Below are positions 1 through 7,387 of a stretch of DNA of 9,689 nt, piece after piece. The position numbers were made by a program, and so were the translations under genes. Under the pieces are notes generated by a model that saw only the letters and a program-made list of their open reading frames with translations, was not told where the DNA came from and made no database searches. The first letter of the stretch is position 1, and each line of letters opens with the position of its first letter. Origin of the DNA: JAXHMM01 sp964528445 (GTDB lineage: Bacteria > Bacteroidota > Rhodothermia > Balneolales > Balneolaceae); NCBI GenBank assembly GCA_964528445.1, contig CAZGSL010000055.1:1-9689 (forward strand), written 5' to 3'.

Positions 1-2000
1 GGCACAACATGTACAAGTCGTTTCCGCCCGTGGCCGATCCGGCCGATCGCGAGCATGAGCAGTCCTGGCCACAGGGACGTACAAATCATTTCTGGCACGA
101 CCTGAACCGCGACTGGTTTGCGCTCACCCAGCGGGAGAGCGTCAATCGCATGGACTTTTTCCACCAATGGTATCCCCATCTGCAGATCGATTTCCATGAG
201 ATGGGCACCGGAAGCTCCTACTTCCTGGAGCCCACCAAGCCCGTCCGCACCTGGAACCCGGTTCTTCCCGAGTACCATTACGAAGTGATGAATCCGCTGA
301 TCGCGCAGTACCAGACCGAAGCACTTGACGAGCTGGGAGCGCTCTACTGGACCAAGGAGGTTTACGACAACATCGCTCCCATCTACGGCGCTACCTACCC
401 CGACATGTGGGGCGGCGTAGGAAGCACTTTCGAAGTGGGAAGCTCACGGGGACTGGTGCAGGAGAGTGATGGTGGAAAGGTGACGTTTCGCTCCACCATC
501 CGCCGGCATCTGTCCACCGGCCTTGCCACCGTACGCGCCGCTGTTGAGGAGAAACAGCGCCTGTTCGAATACCAGCGCGACTTCTTCGGATCGGCCGTCG
601 AACAGGCCTCCGATCAACCGGTGCGGGCCTATGTGTTCGGGGATGCGGATGACCGGACCCTCACCAATAAATTCCTGGATCTTATTCTCGACCACCGGCT
701 GCAGGTCTATGAGCTGAACGGCAACCTGGAGGTGGACGGGCAGACCTTCGAACAGGGCAGTGCCTACGTCATCCCGACCGAACAGCCGGGATACCGGACA
801 CTGCACGACATCTTTGAATCCAATACCAGCTTCCCCGACAGCGTGTTCTACGATATTACGGCCTGGTCGCTCGTGCAGGGCTACGGAGTGCCTTACGGGG
901 AGGTGGAGACGGGCAGCCCGGACGAGCTGCAGGGAGCGCGTGTCACCGAGGTGCCCGATCGCAGCGGGTCGGTCTCCGGCGGAATATCCGACTACGCCTA
1001 CCTGATGAGCTGGGATGACTACAGCGCGCCGCCCGCTCTTTACGACCTTATGGATTCGGGCATCCGCACCCGCGTGGCCTATCAGCCCTTCACCGCGGCC
1101 ACCGGCGGAGGTGAGAGGGAATTCGGCTACGGCACCATCGTCATACCGGTGAAGGGCCAGCCCGTTGGCGGACGGGCCTTGCACGACTCCCTCTCCGCGG
1201 CCGCGGAACGCTTCGGGGTGACCTTCCATGCCACATCCACGGGCATGACGCCGGAGGGCATCGACCTGGGAAGCCGCAATATCGAGCCCCTGGACCAACC
1301 CGAGGCCGCCCTGATCATCGGAGAAGGGGTTAGCTCCTACGAGGCGGGCGAAACCCAGTTCCTGCTGAACATGCATATGAACATGGGCGTCACCCGCATG
1401 GCCAAGACCACCCTGGAGGGCGAATCCCTGGACCGTTACAACACCCTGATCATGGTGGACGGCTACTACGGCGACCTCGATTCGGGGACGGTAGACCGGA
1501 TCCGTCGCTGGGTGCGGCAAGGGGGACTGCTGATCGCCAGCGGGGGTGCGGCCGAGTGGGCCGCTGAGGAGGGACTGGCCGAGAGCGGACTGATAAAGGA
1601 GTACGAAGACAGCACCACGCGTGACACACGCTACAACTACGAGACGGCCTCCGACCGCTACCTGGCCAACTCCATCCCGGGCGTCATATTGGAGGCGGAC
1701 ATCGATCCCTCCCACCCGGTAGCCTTCGGCGTACCGGACCGGACGCAGCTCTTTATGAAGGATGACGACCTGTTCCTGAATCCCAGCACCAGTCCCTATG
1801 CCACCGTGGCGGAGTATAAGGAGGATCCCCTGGTGGGCGGCCACGTGAACCAGGAGAACCTGGAAAAGATCGCCGGTACGGCTGCCATCGTGACCAGCGG
1901 AAACGTGGTACTGTTCGCCGAGAATCCCAATTTCCGAAGCTACTGGCATACCACCAGCCGGCTCTTCCTGAACGCGCTGCTTTTCGGACGGAATTTATAG
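1..2000 (+). CDS. M14 family zinc carboxypeptidase with C-terminal GATase-I-like domain (5' end outside window)
   Basis: The open frame runs into the left edge, so the true start, any signal peptide and the first zinc motif (HxxE) are not visible. Counting residues from the ATG at position 9, three M14 signatures can be read. The NR motif that binds the substrate C-terminal carboxylate is Asn33-Arg34 in LNRDW, the third zinc ligand is His63 in DFHEMG, and the catalytic glutamate is Glu142 in STFEVGSS. About 500 residues follow the peptidase core, which is much longer than a simple carboxypeptidase. Around residues 470-520 a stretch with YNTLIMVDGYYG and GGLLIASGG looks like the beta-strand/nucleophile-elbow architecture of class I glutamine amidotransferase-like domains, as in other large M14 proteins. 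No catalytic triad can be assigned with confidence. Family knowledge suggests a secreted or periplasmic peptidase; the substrate is unknown. The stop codon lies at the foot of a strong hairpin. Confidence 0.9.
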   Translation, partial: HNMYKSFPPVADPADREHEQSWPQGRTNHFWHDLNRDWFALTQRESVNRMDFFHQWYPHLQIDFHEMGTGSSYFLEPTKPVRTWNPVLPEYHYEVMNPLIAQYQTEALDELGALYWTKEVYDNIAPIYGATYPDMWGGVGSTFEVGSSRGLVQESDGGKVTFRSTIRRHLSTGLATVRAAVEEKQRLFEYQRDFFGSAVEQASDQPVRAYVFGDADDRTLTNKFLDLILDHRLQVYELNGNLEVDGQTFEQGSAYVIPTEQPGYRTLHDIFESNTSFPDSVFYDITAWSLVQGYGVPYGEVETGSPDELQGARVTEVPDRSGSVSGGISDYAYLMSWDDYSAPPALYDLMDSGIRTRVAYQPFTAATGGGEREFGYGTIVIPVKGQPVGGRALHDSLSAAAERFGVTFHATSTGMTPEGIDLGSRNIEPLDQPEAALIIGEGVSSYEAGETQFLLNMHMNMGVTRMAKTTLEGESLDRYNTLIMVDGYYGDLDSGTVDRIRRWVRQGGLLIASGGAAEWAAEEGLAESGLIKEYEDSTTRDTRYNYETASDRYLANSIPGVILEADIDPSHPVAFGVPDRTQLFMKDDDLFLNPSTSPYATVAEYKEDPLVGGHVNQENLEKIAGTAAIVTSGNVVLFAENPNFRSYWHTTSRLFLNALLFGRNL

Positions 2001-2041
2001 GAGGACCGACCCTTTCGGATCCTCCCCCTGCCGGGTCCCGG
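2000..2041 (+). terminator. Hairpin pair at the end of the M14 gene, possible terminator
   Basis: Bases 2000-2009 (GGAGGACCGA) pair with 2015-2025 (TCGG-A-TCCTCC). This gives a ten-base-pair stem with one bulged A and a five-base loop. It begins on the last base of the M14 stop codon. A second, smaller GC palindrome (CCGG-GTC-CCGG, 2031-2041) follows directly. No run of T follows either stem, so this is not a textbook intrinsic terminator. It may instead stabilise the 3' end of the transcript. The strength of the stem is seen; the role is inferred. Confidence 0.5.
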
Positions 2042-2180
2042 AACACTTTATGTCTACCCTTCTGTTTATGTTAATGAAAAACAGGAGGTAATAGCACGCT
2101 TCCCAATCTGATCGGGTGCGGAGCCGGCAACGCCTCCCCGGCATTCTTCGTCGTGACATAAAAAGGATCTCTGCGGAGTT

Positions 2181-3962
2181 ATGTCGTTTGAGATAGCCTT
2201 CGTACTCATTCTTCTGGTGGTCGCTTTTGTGCTTTTCGCCACCGACTATGTCTCCTTCGACGTAACGGCTATGATCCTGCTCACCAGCCTGCTCATCGGG
2301 GGCATACTTACCCTGGAAGAGGGGCTGTCGGGAATCAGCCATCCCGCCACCGTCACCATCGCCTCCATGTTCGTGCTCAGCGAGGGACTCCGCCGCACCG
2401 GTCTGCTGAACAAGGCAGGTGATTTTTTCTCGGAGAGGCTCCAGGAAAATTTCAAGGTCTGGATGTTCGTCATGATGCTGTTCATCAGCCTGATGTCATC
2501 TATCATGAACAATACGGCAGTGGTGATCATCTTTATCCCCATTCTGATCAGTGTTGCCTCCAAGATCGGGATGAGTGCCTCCAAACTGCTTATGCCGGTC
2601 TCCTTCGCGGCCATCATGGGGGGCATCTGCACCCTGATCGGCACCTCCACCAACATCCTGGTCGCCTCCATCGCCGAAACCCGCGGGGCTGCCTCATTCG
2701 GAATGTTCGATTTTACGCCGGTGGGTATCAGCCTGCTCATCGCCGGATACCTGTTCCTGTTAATGGGCGGCATGAAACTTATTCCGGAACGACGCCAGGA
2801 GGAAGACGAACTGACCAAGGAGTATGAAATGCAGGGTTACCTGGCGGACGTGGTGGTGGAACCCAAATCGGAGCTGATCGGCGGGGTGCTAGATGAGGAG
2901 GATCTCACCAAGCGGCTCGACCTGGATGTGCTGCGCATTTTCAAGCCCGAGCGGGACCGGTCGGCCCAGCGATCGGAAATCCGTGTCGAGGTCGGAGACG
3001 TCCTGCGAATACGCGGCAACGCCAGAGAACTCAACAAGCTGCTGCAGCGCGAGGACTTCTCCTCGCGGGCGGCCAAGGAGTGGCTGGATATCGACCTGGA
3101 GCACGGGCGGGACGCGCTGGTAGAGGCCGTGGTCGCCCCCGAATCGACGCTTGAGGGAAAGAGCCTCGACGACATCAATTTCTACGAACGGTTCGGCGCC
3201 GTACCTCTCGCCATCCGCCACCAGGGAGAGCTGAAACACGATGACCTGGGCAAGGTTAAAATATCCGGCGGGGATACCCTCCTGCTCAGCCTCAGCTCCG
3301 AGCGCTTACCTGAAATTGAAAAAGATCCCATCTTTATTGTGGCCTCCAAACTGGATGTGATGCCCCGCAGGCGGGAAAAAACATTTCTCGCCCTCGGAAT
3401 TCTGTTGAGCGTGGTGGCGGTGGCGGCGACGGAGATTCTCCCTATCGCCGTCAGTGCCCCCGCCGGTGTGGTACTTATGCTGCTCACGGGATGCCTGACC
3501 ACGGAAGAAGCATACAATGCGGTAAACTGGAAGATCATCACCCTGCTGGCCGGCGTCATTCCGCTGGGACTTGCCATGGACAAAACAGGAGCCGGGACCC
3601 TGATGGCCAATCAGCTGGTCGAGACGCTGGGAGACCTGGGGCCGCGCGCGCTGCTGGGCGGCTTCTACCTGCTCACCATGATGATGTCCGCCGTCATGTC
3701 CACCAATGCATCCGCGGCACTGGTGGCGCCCCTGGCTATCCAGATCGCCGACTCCATCGGGGCCAGCCCGGAACCCTTTGTCATCAGCGTCTCTTACGCT
3801 GCCTCCCTTACGTTCCTCACCCCCTTCGGACATCACGCCAATACGCTTGTTTACGGAGCCGGCCAGTACAAATTTACCGACTTCGTCAAAGTGGGCCTGC
3901 CCATCAATATTATCTTCTGGATGCTGGCCGTCATTCTAATTCCGATCATCTGGCCCTTTTAA
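2181..3962 (+). CDS. SLC13 (DASS) family anion permease with two RCK_C domains
   Basis: 593 residues with the layout of the bacterial SLC13/DASS carriers that carry an internal TrkA_C pair. The N-terminal hydrophobic half (about 1-200) contains MNNTAVV at 109-115 and GTSTNIL at 154-160, the region of the substrate/sodium-binding hairpin loop. A charged cytosolic insert follows (about 205-395) with two RCK_C-like folds, around 215-290 (ending in GDVLRIRGN) and 310-390 (GDTLLLSL). The C-terminal membrane half (about 400-593) has the second re-entrant motif STNASAAL at 507-514 and ends in WPF. The family imports anions such as sulfate, dicarboxylates or phosphate, usually with Na+; the sequence does not fix the substrate. 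The RCK_C pair suggests gating by a cytosolic ligand. A GGAG lies only two bases before the ATG, too close for a normal ribosome binding site. The 180-base upstream gap argues for its own promoter. Confidence 0.9.
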   Translation: MSFEIAFVLILLVVAFVLFATDYVSFDVTAMILLTSLLIGGILTLEEGLSGISHPATVTIASMFVLSEGLRRTGLLNKAGDFFSERLQENFKVWMFVMMLFISLMSSIMNNTAVVIIFIPILISVASKIGMSASKLLMPVSFAAIMGGICTLIGTSTNILVASIAETRGAASFGMFDFTPVGISLLIAGYLFLLMGGMKLIPERRQEEDELTKEYEMQGYLADVVVEPKSELIGGVLDEEDLTKRLDLDVLRIFKPERDRSAQRSEIRVEVGDVLRIRGNARELNKLLQREDFSSRAAKEWLDIDLEHGRDALVEAVVAPESTLEGKSLDDINFYERFGAVPLAIRHQGELKHDDLGKVKISGGDTLLLSLSSERLPEIEKDPIFIVASKLDVMPRRREKTFLALGILLSVVAVAATEILPIAVSAPAGVVLMLLTGCLTTEEAYNAVNWKIITLLAGVIPLGLAMDKTGAGTLMANQLVETLGDLGPRALLGGFYLLTMMMSAVMSTNASAALVAPLAIQIADSIGASPEPFVISVSYAASLTFLTPFGHHANTLVYGAGQYKFTDFVKVGLPINIIFWMLAVILIPIIWPF

Positions 3963-4099
3963 CCGGGTCACTAAGAAGAGCTGAAAATATTTCCGGATAT
4001 GACTTTCTGCCTTGACCTTTGTACTCTGATGGATACGTCAGGTTGCTCTTCGCTGCGGCATGAACGGAAACGCTCACTCCAGGAACAGTACCTCAGATT

Positions 4100-5464
4100 A
4101 TGACTTTCAAAAGCATCAATCCCTACAACGGAGAGGAGATTGCCACCTACTCCGAACAGAGCGAAAACGAAATTGACGAAGTGCTGGAAAAATCACATCG
4201 CGCCTTCGATTCATGGCGCCGGGTGCCGATTGAGGAGCGCAGCCGTTTGCTGGCCCAAACGGCCGATCTGCTGAGAAGCAGTGTGGATACCTACGCCGAG
4301 ACGATGACCCTGGAAATGGGTAAGCCCATCAGCGAATCCCGAGCCGAAATTAGAAAATGTGCCTGGGTATGCGATTTCTACTCAAAAAACGCGCAGCGGC
4401 TGCTCGCCGATGAATTAATCGAAACCGACGCCAGCGAAAGTTTCGTCAGTTACGATCCCATCGGTCCCGTCCTGGCCATCATGCCCTGGAATTTCCCCTT
4501 CTGGCAGGTGTTCCGGTTCGCGGCACCCAACCTGGCGGCGGGAAATACGGCACTCCTGAAACACGCCCCGAATGTCTTCGGTTGCGCCACGCAAATAGAG
4601 GATCTGCTGGAGGAAGCCGGCTTCCCGGAGGACGTGTTTCAAAACCTCATAATTCACCACGAAAAAACGGAAAAAATTATTGCACACGACGCCGTCAAAG
4701 GGGTGACGCTTACCGGAAGCGAGCGGGCAGGGCGCTCCGTTGGCAGTCTTGCCGGCAAATACCTTAAAAAATCGGTGCTGGAGCTGGGAGGAAACAACGC
4801 CTTTATCGTACTGGAGGATGCCGACATGGAAAAGGCGATCGAAACCGGCGTCACCGCGCGTCTGATGAACAGCGGCCAGAGCTGCATAGCGGCCAAAAGA
4901 TTCATCCTTGTCGGGGACGCCTACGATCGATTCCTTCCCGGGTTTAAAGAAGACCTCCGGTCTGTTAAAAAGGGAGATCCTATGGACGAATCCACCGAAA
5001 TTGGTCCCCTGGCCAGGAAAGACCTGGCCGACAATCTTCATGAGCAGATGGAAAAATCCATCGAGCAGGGCGCCAATCTGGAACTGGGCGGCCAACAGGA
5101 CGGGGCCTATCATGAGCCCACCCTCCTCACGGGAGTAACGCCCGGCATGCCCGCGTTCCGGGAAGAGACGTTCGGACCGCTCGCGGCCGTCACCAGGGCC
5201 GAAGACGAAGAGGAGGCGTACCGGCTCGCCGCCGACTCCAAATACGGGCTGGGCGTGACCATATTCACTCGTGACATTGAAAAAGCGCGCCGGAACGTCG
5301 GAAACGTGCCGGACGGAGCATTCTTTATCAACGACCTGGTTAAATCGGATCCACGCCTACCCTTCGGGGGGACCCGCAATTCGGGATACGGCCGGGAACT
5401 CTCCCGGGAAGGCATTCGGGAATTCGTCAACAAAAAAACGGTATACGTAAACAGCGGCAACTAG
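4100..5464 (+). CDS. NAD(P)-dependent succinate-semialdehyde dehydrogenase, YneI/Sad type
   Basis: 454-residue aldehyde dehydrogenase superfamily enzyme. All core elements are present: MPWNFPFW with the oxyanion-hole Asn131, the cofactor lysine Lys154 in LLKHAPN, the Rossmann turn TGSERAG (205-211), the general base Glu228 in LELGG, the nucleophile Cys262 in GQSCIAAKR, and EETFGPL (355-361). Its length (about 450 rather than 480-490) and the details KHAPN, GQxCxAAKRF and FGGxxxSGxGREL are those of the E. coli Sad/YneI branch. The expected reaction is oxidation of succinate semialdehyde to succinate, feeding the TCA cycle; other short aldehydes are possible. The protein is soluble and cytosolic. 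The ATG has no Shine-Dalgarno. No transaminase (GabT) or other GABA-shunt gene lies nearby, so the physiological substrate is not supported by context. The gene converges on the ArsR-rhodanese gene with 19 bases between the stops. Confidence 0.92.
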   Translation: MTFKSINPYNGEEIATYSEQSENEIDEVLEKSHRAFDSWRRVPIEERSRLLAQTADLLRSSVDTYAETMTLEMGKPISESRAEIRKCAWVCDFYSKNAQRLLADELIETDASESFVSYDPIGPVLAIMPWNFPFWQVFRFAAPNLAAGNTALLKHAPNVFGCATQIEDLLEEAGFPEDVFQNLIIHHEKTEKIIAHDAVKGVTLTGSERAGRSVGSLAGKYLKKSVLELGGNNAFIVLEDADMEKAIETGVTARLMNSGQSCIAAKRFILVGDAYDRFLPGFKEDLRSVKKGDPMDESTEIGPLARKDLADNLHEQMEKSIEQGANLELGGQQDGAYHEPTLLTGVTPGMPAFREETFGPLAAVTRAEDEEEAYRLAADSKYGLGVTIFTRDIEKARRNVGNVPDGAFFINDLVKSDPRLPFGGTRNSGYGRELSREGIREFVNKKTVYVNSGN

Positions 5465-5483
5465 GAATATCTGTTCTAGCCCC

Positions 5484-6140
5484 TTACTCCACCGGACGTT
5501 CTTCCAACATCCACTCGGGAAAGCCCTCATCCAGCCGTTTGGCGTCGAATCCTTTCCGGCGGAGCAGTTCCACGGCGTCGTCGGCAAACACGCAAAAGGG
5601 TCCCCTGCAGTAGGCCACCACCTCCCGGTCCTTCGGCAGCTCATCCAGCTTCTCCTCCAGCTCTTCCACCGGCACGTTCAGGGCGCCTGCTATATGACCC
5701 TCCCGGTATTCGGACTCCGGGCGGACATCCAATACCGTGACCTCCCCTTCCTTCATCCGGTTTACCAGCTCCTCGCTGCTGAGAGTATTCAGTGATTTCC
5801 GGGAGTCCCGAAAATCGCGCAGAATCTTTTCGATCTCAGCCAGCCGCTCGATGCCCAGATCACGCAACGCCTTCCAGGCCCGATACACGTTCCGGCCGCC
5901 CAAACGGTAATAGACGTAATTGCCCTCCCGTTCGGTGCTTACCAGCTGTGCCCGCTTCATCACCTGCAGGTGCTGGGAAGCGTTGGCCGAGGTCAGCTCG
6001 GTCTGGCGGGCAATCTCCTCTACCGAAAATCTGCCCTGGGCCAGCAGCTCCAGGATTTCCAGACGGTGCGCGTTGGAAAGAGCTTTCATAATACCGGCCA
6101 GTTCCCGGTAGACTTTGTTTTTAAACGAGCGCTTGTCCAT
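5484..6140 (-). CDS. ArsR-type transcriptional regulator fused to a rhodanese domain
   Basis: 218 residues in two domains. Residues about 10-90 form an ArsR/SmtB winged helix: ALSNAHRLEILELL, the recognition helix region LTSANASQHLQVMKRA, and the wing with YVYYRL. Residues about 115-215 form a single rhodanese domain with VLDVRPESEYREGHIAGALNVP (about 135-157) and the active-site loop CRGPFC, catalytic Cys178. The ArsR part has no cysteine at all and lacks the classical ELCVCDL metal site. Cys178 and Cys183 are the only cysteines in the protein, both in the rhodanese loop, so metal sensing is unlikely and persulfide or redox sensing is the better inference. The gene diverges from the DUF1858-like gene across a 141-base region with a large dyad, where the protein probably represses both promoters. 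The ATG at 6140 is favoured because it lies about 30 bases after the predicted transcription start. Confidence 0.92.
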   Translation of the reverse strand: MDKRSFKNKVYRELAGIMKALSNAHRLEILELLAQGRFSVEEIARQTELTSANASQHLQVMKRAQLVSTEREGNYVYYRLGGRNVYRAWKALRDLGIERLAEIEKILRDFRDSRKSLNTLSSEELVNRMKEGEVTVLDVRPESEYREGHIAGALNVPVEELEEKLDELPKDREVVAYCRGPFCVFADDAVELLRRKGFDAKRLDEGFPEWMLEERPVE

Positions 6141-6175
6141 AACTTGAAGGGTTGGTTCCTGATTGACAGGATACC

Positions 6176-6204
6176 AAAATAGCAGACTTTATTCAACTAT
6201 TCAA
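6176..6204 (-). promoter_or_regulatory. Predicted promoter of the ArsR-rhodanese gene
   Basis: Read on the minus strand: TTGAAT (6204-6199) as -35, a 17-base spacer, then TATTTT (6181-6176) as -10. Transcription would start near 6169, leaving a leader of about 29 bases before the ATG at 6140. The -35 element is one of the inner hexamers of the dyad, consistent with autorepression. Confidence 0.6.
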
Positions 6205-6226
6205 TAAATCACTTGAATTATTGAAT
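6191..6226. promoter_or_regulatory. Probable ArsR-rhodanese operator: four-hexamer dyad
   Basis: The arrangement is ATTCAA (6191-6196), two bases, ATTCAA (6199-6204), eight bases, TTGAAT (6213-6218), two bases, TTGAAT (6221-6226). All four hexamers match exactly and are symmetric about 6208/6209; the bases between them are mostly not symmetric. ArsR-family dimers bind AT-rich inverted repeats of this kind, often containing ATTCAA/TTGAA halves. It lies 50-56 bases from both start codons. Two dimers could bind, either as nested palindromes or side by side. The repeat structure is seen; the bound protein is inferred from position. Confidence 0.75.
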
Positions 6227-6241
6227 ATCATCTCTTATACT
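6213..6241 (+). promoter_or_regulatory. Predicted promoter of the DUF1858-like / hydroxylase operon
   Basis: TTGAAT (6213-6218) as -35, a 17-base spacer, TATACT (6236-6241) as -10 with five of six matches to TATAAT. Transcription would start near 6248, giving a leader of about 34 bases before the ATG at 6282. The -35 hexamer belongs to the dyad, so a bound regulator would block it. Confidence 0.65.
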
Positions 6242-6281
6242 ATAAATGCGTTGAAGTCAGAACCGATGAAATTGGACCGTT

Positions 6282-6527
6282 ATGCAATCCATCGATCCCG
6301 ACCAAAAAGTTGCCGACATCGTAGAACAGCATCCCCAAACCTGGCGGGTATTCCAGGATCACGGCTGTCCGGATATGCGGGAGGGATTCTTCTCGCTTAT
6401 GGCCCGCATCATGAGCGTTCGCAACGCGGCCCGCATTCATCGAATCCCGCTGGAAGAGCTGCTGGAGGATTTGGGGGAGGCTGTAACGGAGAAGGAGAAA
6501 GCTTCCGGGACGGCAGCCGGAGAATAA
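6282..6527 (+). CDS. Small DUF1858-like protein
   Basis: 81 residues, soluble, with no signal peptide or membrane segment. The pattern DQKVADIVEQHPQTWRVFQD, then HGCPDMREG (27-35), then an alanine-rich helix ending in HRIPLEELLEDL (53-64) follows the DUF1858 fold: a helix with IVExxP, a turn with cysteine, and a second helix with H-xIPLEELL. Standard DUF1858 proteins, including the hybrid-cluster-protein-associated redox disulfide type, carry a CxxC-like pair at the turn. Here only Cys29 is present. The related ScdA/Ric N-terminal domain (DUF542) is an alternative, but its double-cysteine motif is absent. The function is unknown. It is the first gene after the operator and is separated from the next gene by 32 bases with no terminator, so the two are probably cotranscribed. 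Confidence 0.8.
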   Translation: MQSIDPDQKVADIVEQHPQTWRVFQDHGCPDMREGFFSLMARIMSVRNAARIHRIPLEELLEDLGEAVTEKEKASGTAAGE

Positions 6528-6559
6528 CGTATTGTCAGTAATTGAAAACCACATAAGCC

Positions 6560-7387
6560 ATGCAAGTACTGCTCGAAACACTGCAACAGACCCAGGTCAT
6601 AGCCATGCTGGGGGGGCTGGTCCTGCTTTTCCTTTGGGAGAGCCTTCATCCCTTCTACGAGCACTTCCGCGGCTCCCTTAAAGATCGGGGAAAGCACGCC
6701 GCACGAAACCTGGCCATGGGGGCGCTGAATTCCGCACTCGTCGCCCTCGTCTTCGTAGGGCTATGGTTCGCCGCCTCGGTCTGGGCCGATGAATACCGCT
6801 TCGGACTGATGCACTGGCTGCAGGACGGAGTCGGCCTGCCCATGTGGGCACACGCACTTGGGGCTCTCCTGTTATTTGACGCCTGGAGTTATGCCTGGCA
6901 CCGCATCAACCACGAAATTCCCTTTTTCTGGCGTTTTCACCGGGTACATCACTCCGACCCCCAGATGGACGTGACCACCGCGAACCGTTTTCACATCGGG
7001 GAGATCTTCTTCTCTTCGCTGTTCCGTATTCCCCTCATCGCCCTCTTCGGTATCTACCTGTGGGAGCTTGTGCTCTATGAAACCCTGATGTTCGCCGTGG
7101 TGCAGTTTCATCATTCCGACGTAGAGATTCCTGAAAAAGTTGACCGGGTTCTGCGTGCCGTGATCGTCTCTCCCAATATGCACCGGGTCCATCACTCCCG
7201 CTGGCAGCCGGAGACCGATTCCAACTACAGTTCGCTGTTCTCCTTCTGGGACCGTATGGCGCGAACCTTCCGGCTGAATCCCAATCCCCGGGAGATCGAG
7301 CTCGGACTTGATGAATTTGACCGGGAGGAAAATCAAACCTTGTCCGGCATGCTTAAAACGCCGGTTGAAAAACAAAAAAGAGAGTAA
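6560..7387 (+). CDS. Fatty acid hydroxylase / sterol desaturase superfamily membrane protein
   Basis: 275 residues with the full di-iron histidine set of the FA_hydroxylase superfamily: HRINH (His114, His118), HRVHH (His127, His130, His131), FHH (His184, His185) and HRVHH (His208, His211, His212). Hydrophobic segments at about 11-28, 52-76, 95-112 and 151-182 anchor it in the membrane, with the histidines on the cytosolic face. The motif WRFHRVHHSDPQMDVTTANRFH is typical of the bacterial sterol-desaturase-like group. Family members hydroxylate or desaturate lipids, sterols or carotenoids with O2. The bacterial substrate is usually unknown, and no sterol or carotenoid gene is visible here. The charged tail (245-275) is rich in Glu and Lys. 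It probably shares the ArsR-controlled transcript with the gene before it. The start has no Shine-Dalgarno. Confidence 0.88.
   Translation: MQVLLETLQQTQVIAMLGGLVLLFLWESLHPFYEHFRGSLKDRGKHAARNLAMGALNSALVALVFVGLWFAASVWADEYRFGLMHWLQDGVGLPMWAHALGALLLFDAWSYAWHRINHEIPFFWRFHRVHHSDPQMDVTTANRFHIGEIFFSSLFRIPLIALFGIYLWELVLYETLMFAVVQFHHSDVEIPEKVDRVLRAVIVSPNMHRVHHSRWQPETDSNYSSLFSFWDRMARTFRLNPNPREIELGLDEFDREENQTLSGMLKTPVEKQKRE

Noticed and set aside
444..1949. A 501-codon open frame on the minus strand opposite the M14 gene
   Set aside because: The + strand frame carries recognisable M14 motifs through the same region. The opposite frame has a low-complexity, His/Gly/Val-rich composition typical of an antisense shadow in GC-rich DNA, and no known motif.
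2083..2088. A perfect AGGAGG as a Shine-Dalgarno
   Set aside because: No start codon follows at a usable distance with an open frame, and the other genes here do not use Shine-Dalgarno sequences.
2050..2091. A 13-residue open frame (MSTLLFMLMKNRR) before the SLC13 gene, as a possible leader peptide
   Set aside because: It has no ribosome binding site, no attenuator-like structure tied to it and no regulatory amino-acid run; an open frame this short is expected by chance.
3306..3836. A 176-codon minus-strand open frame inside the SLC13 gene
   Set aside because: Shadow of the permease; it has no hydrophobic or domain pattern of its own.
4012..4017. TTGACC as a -35 for the dehydrogenase gene
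   Set aside because: No acceptable -10 lies 15-19 bases downstream; the nearest candidate, GATACG, is too close and too weak.
5461..5479. CTAG...CTAG inverted repeat between the dehydrogenase and ArsR-rhodanese stops as a bidirectional terminator
   Set aside because: Only six AT-rich base pairs with a bulge and no T-tract on either strand; too weak to call.
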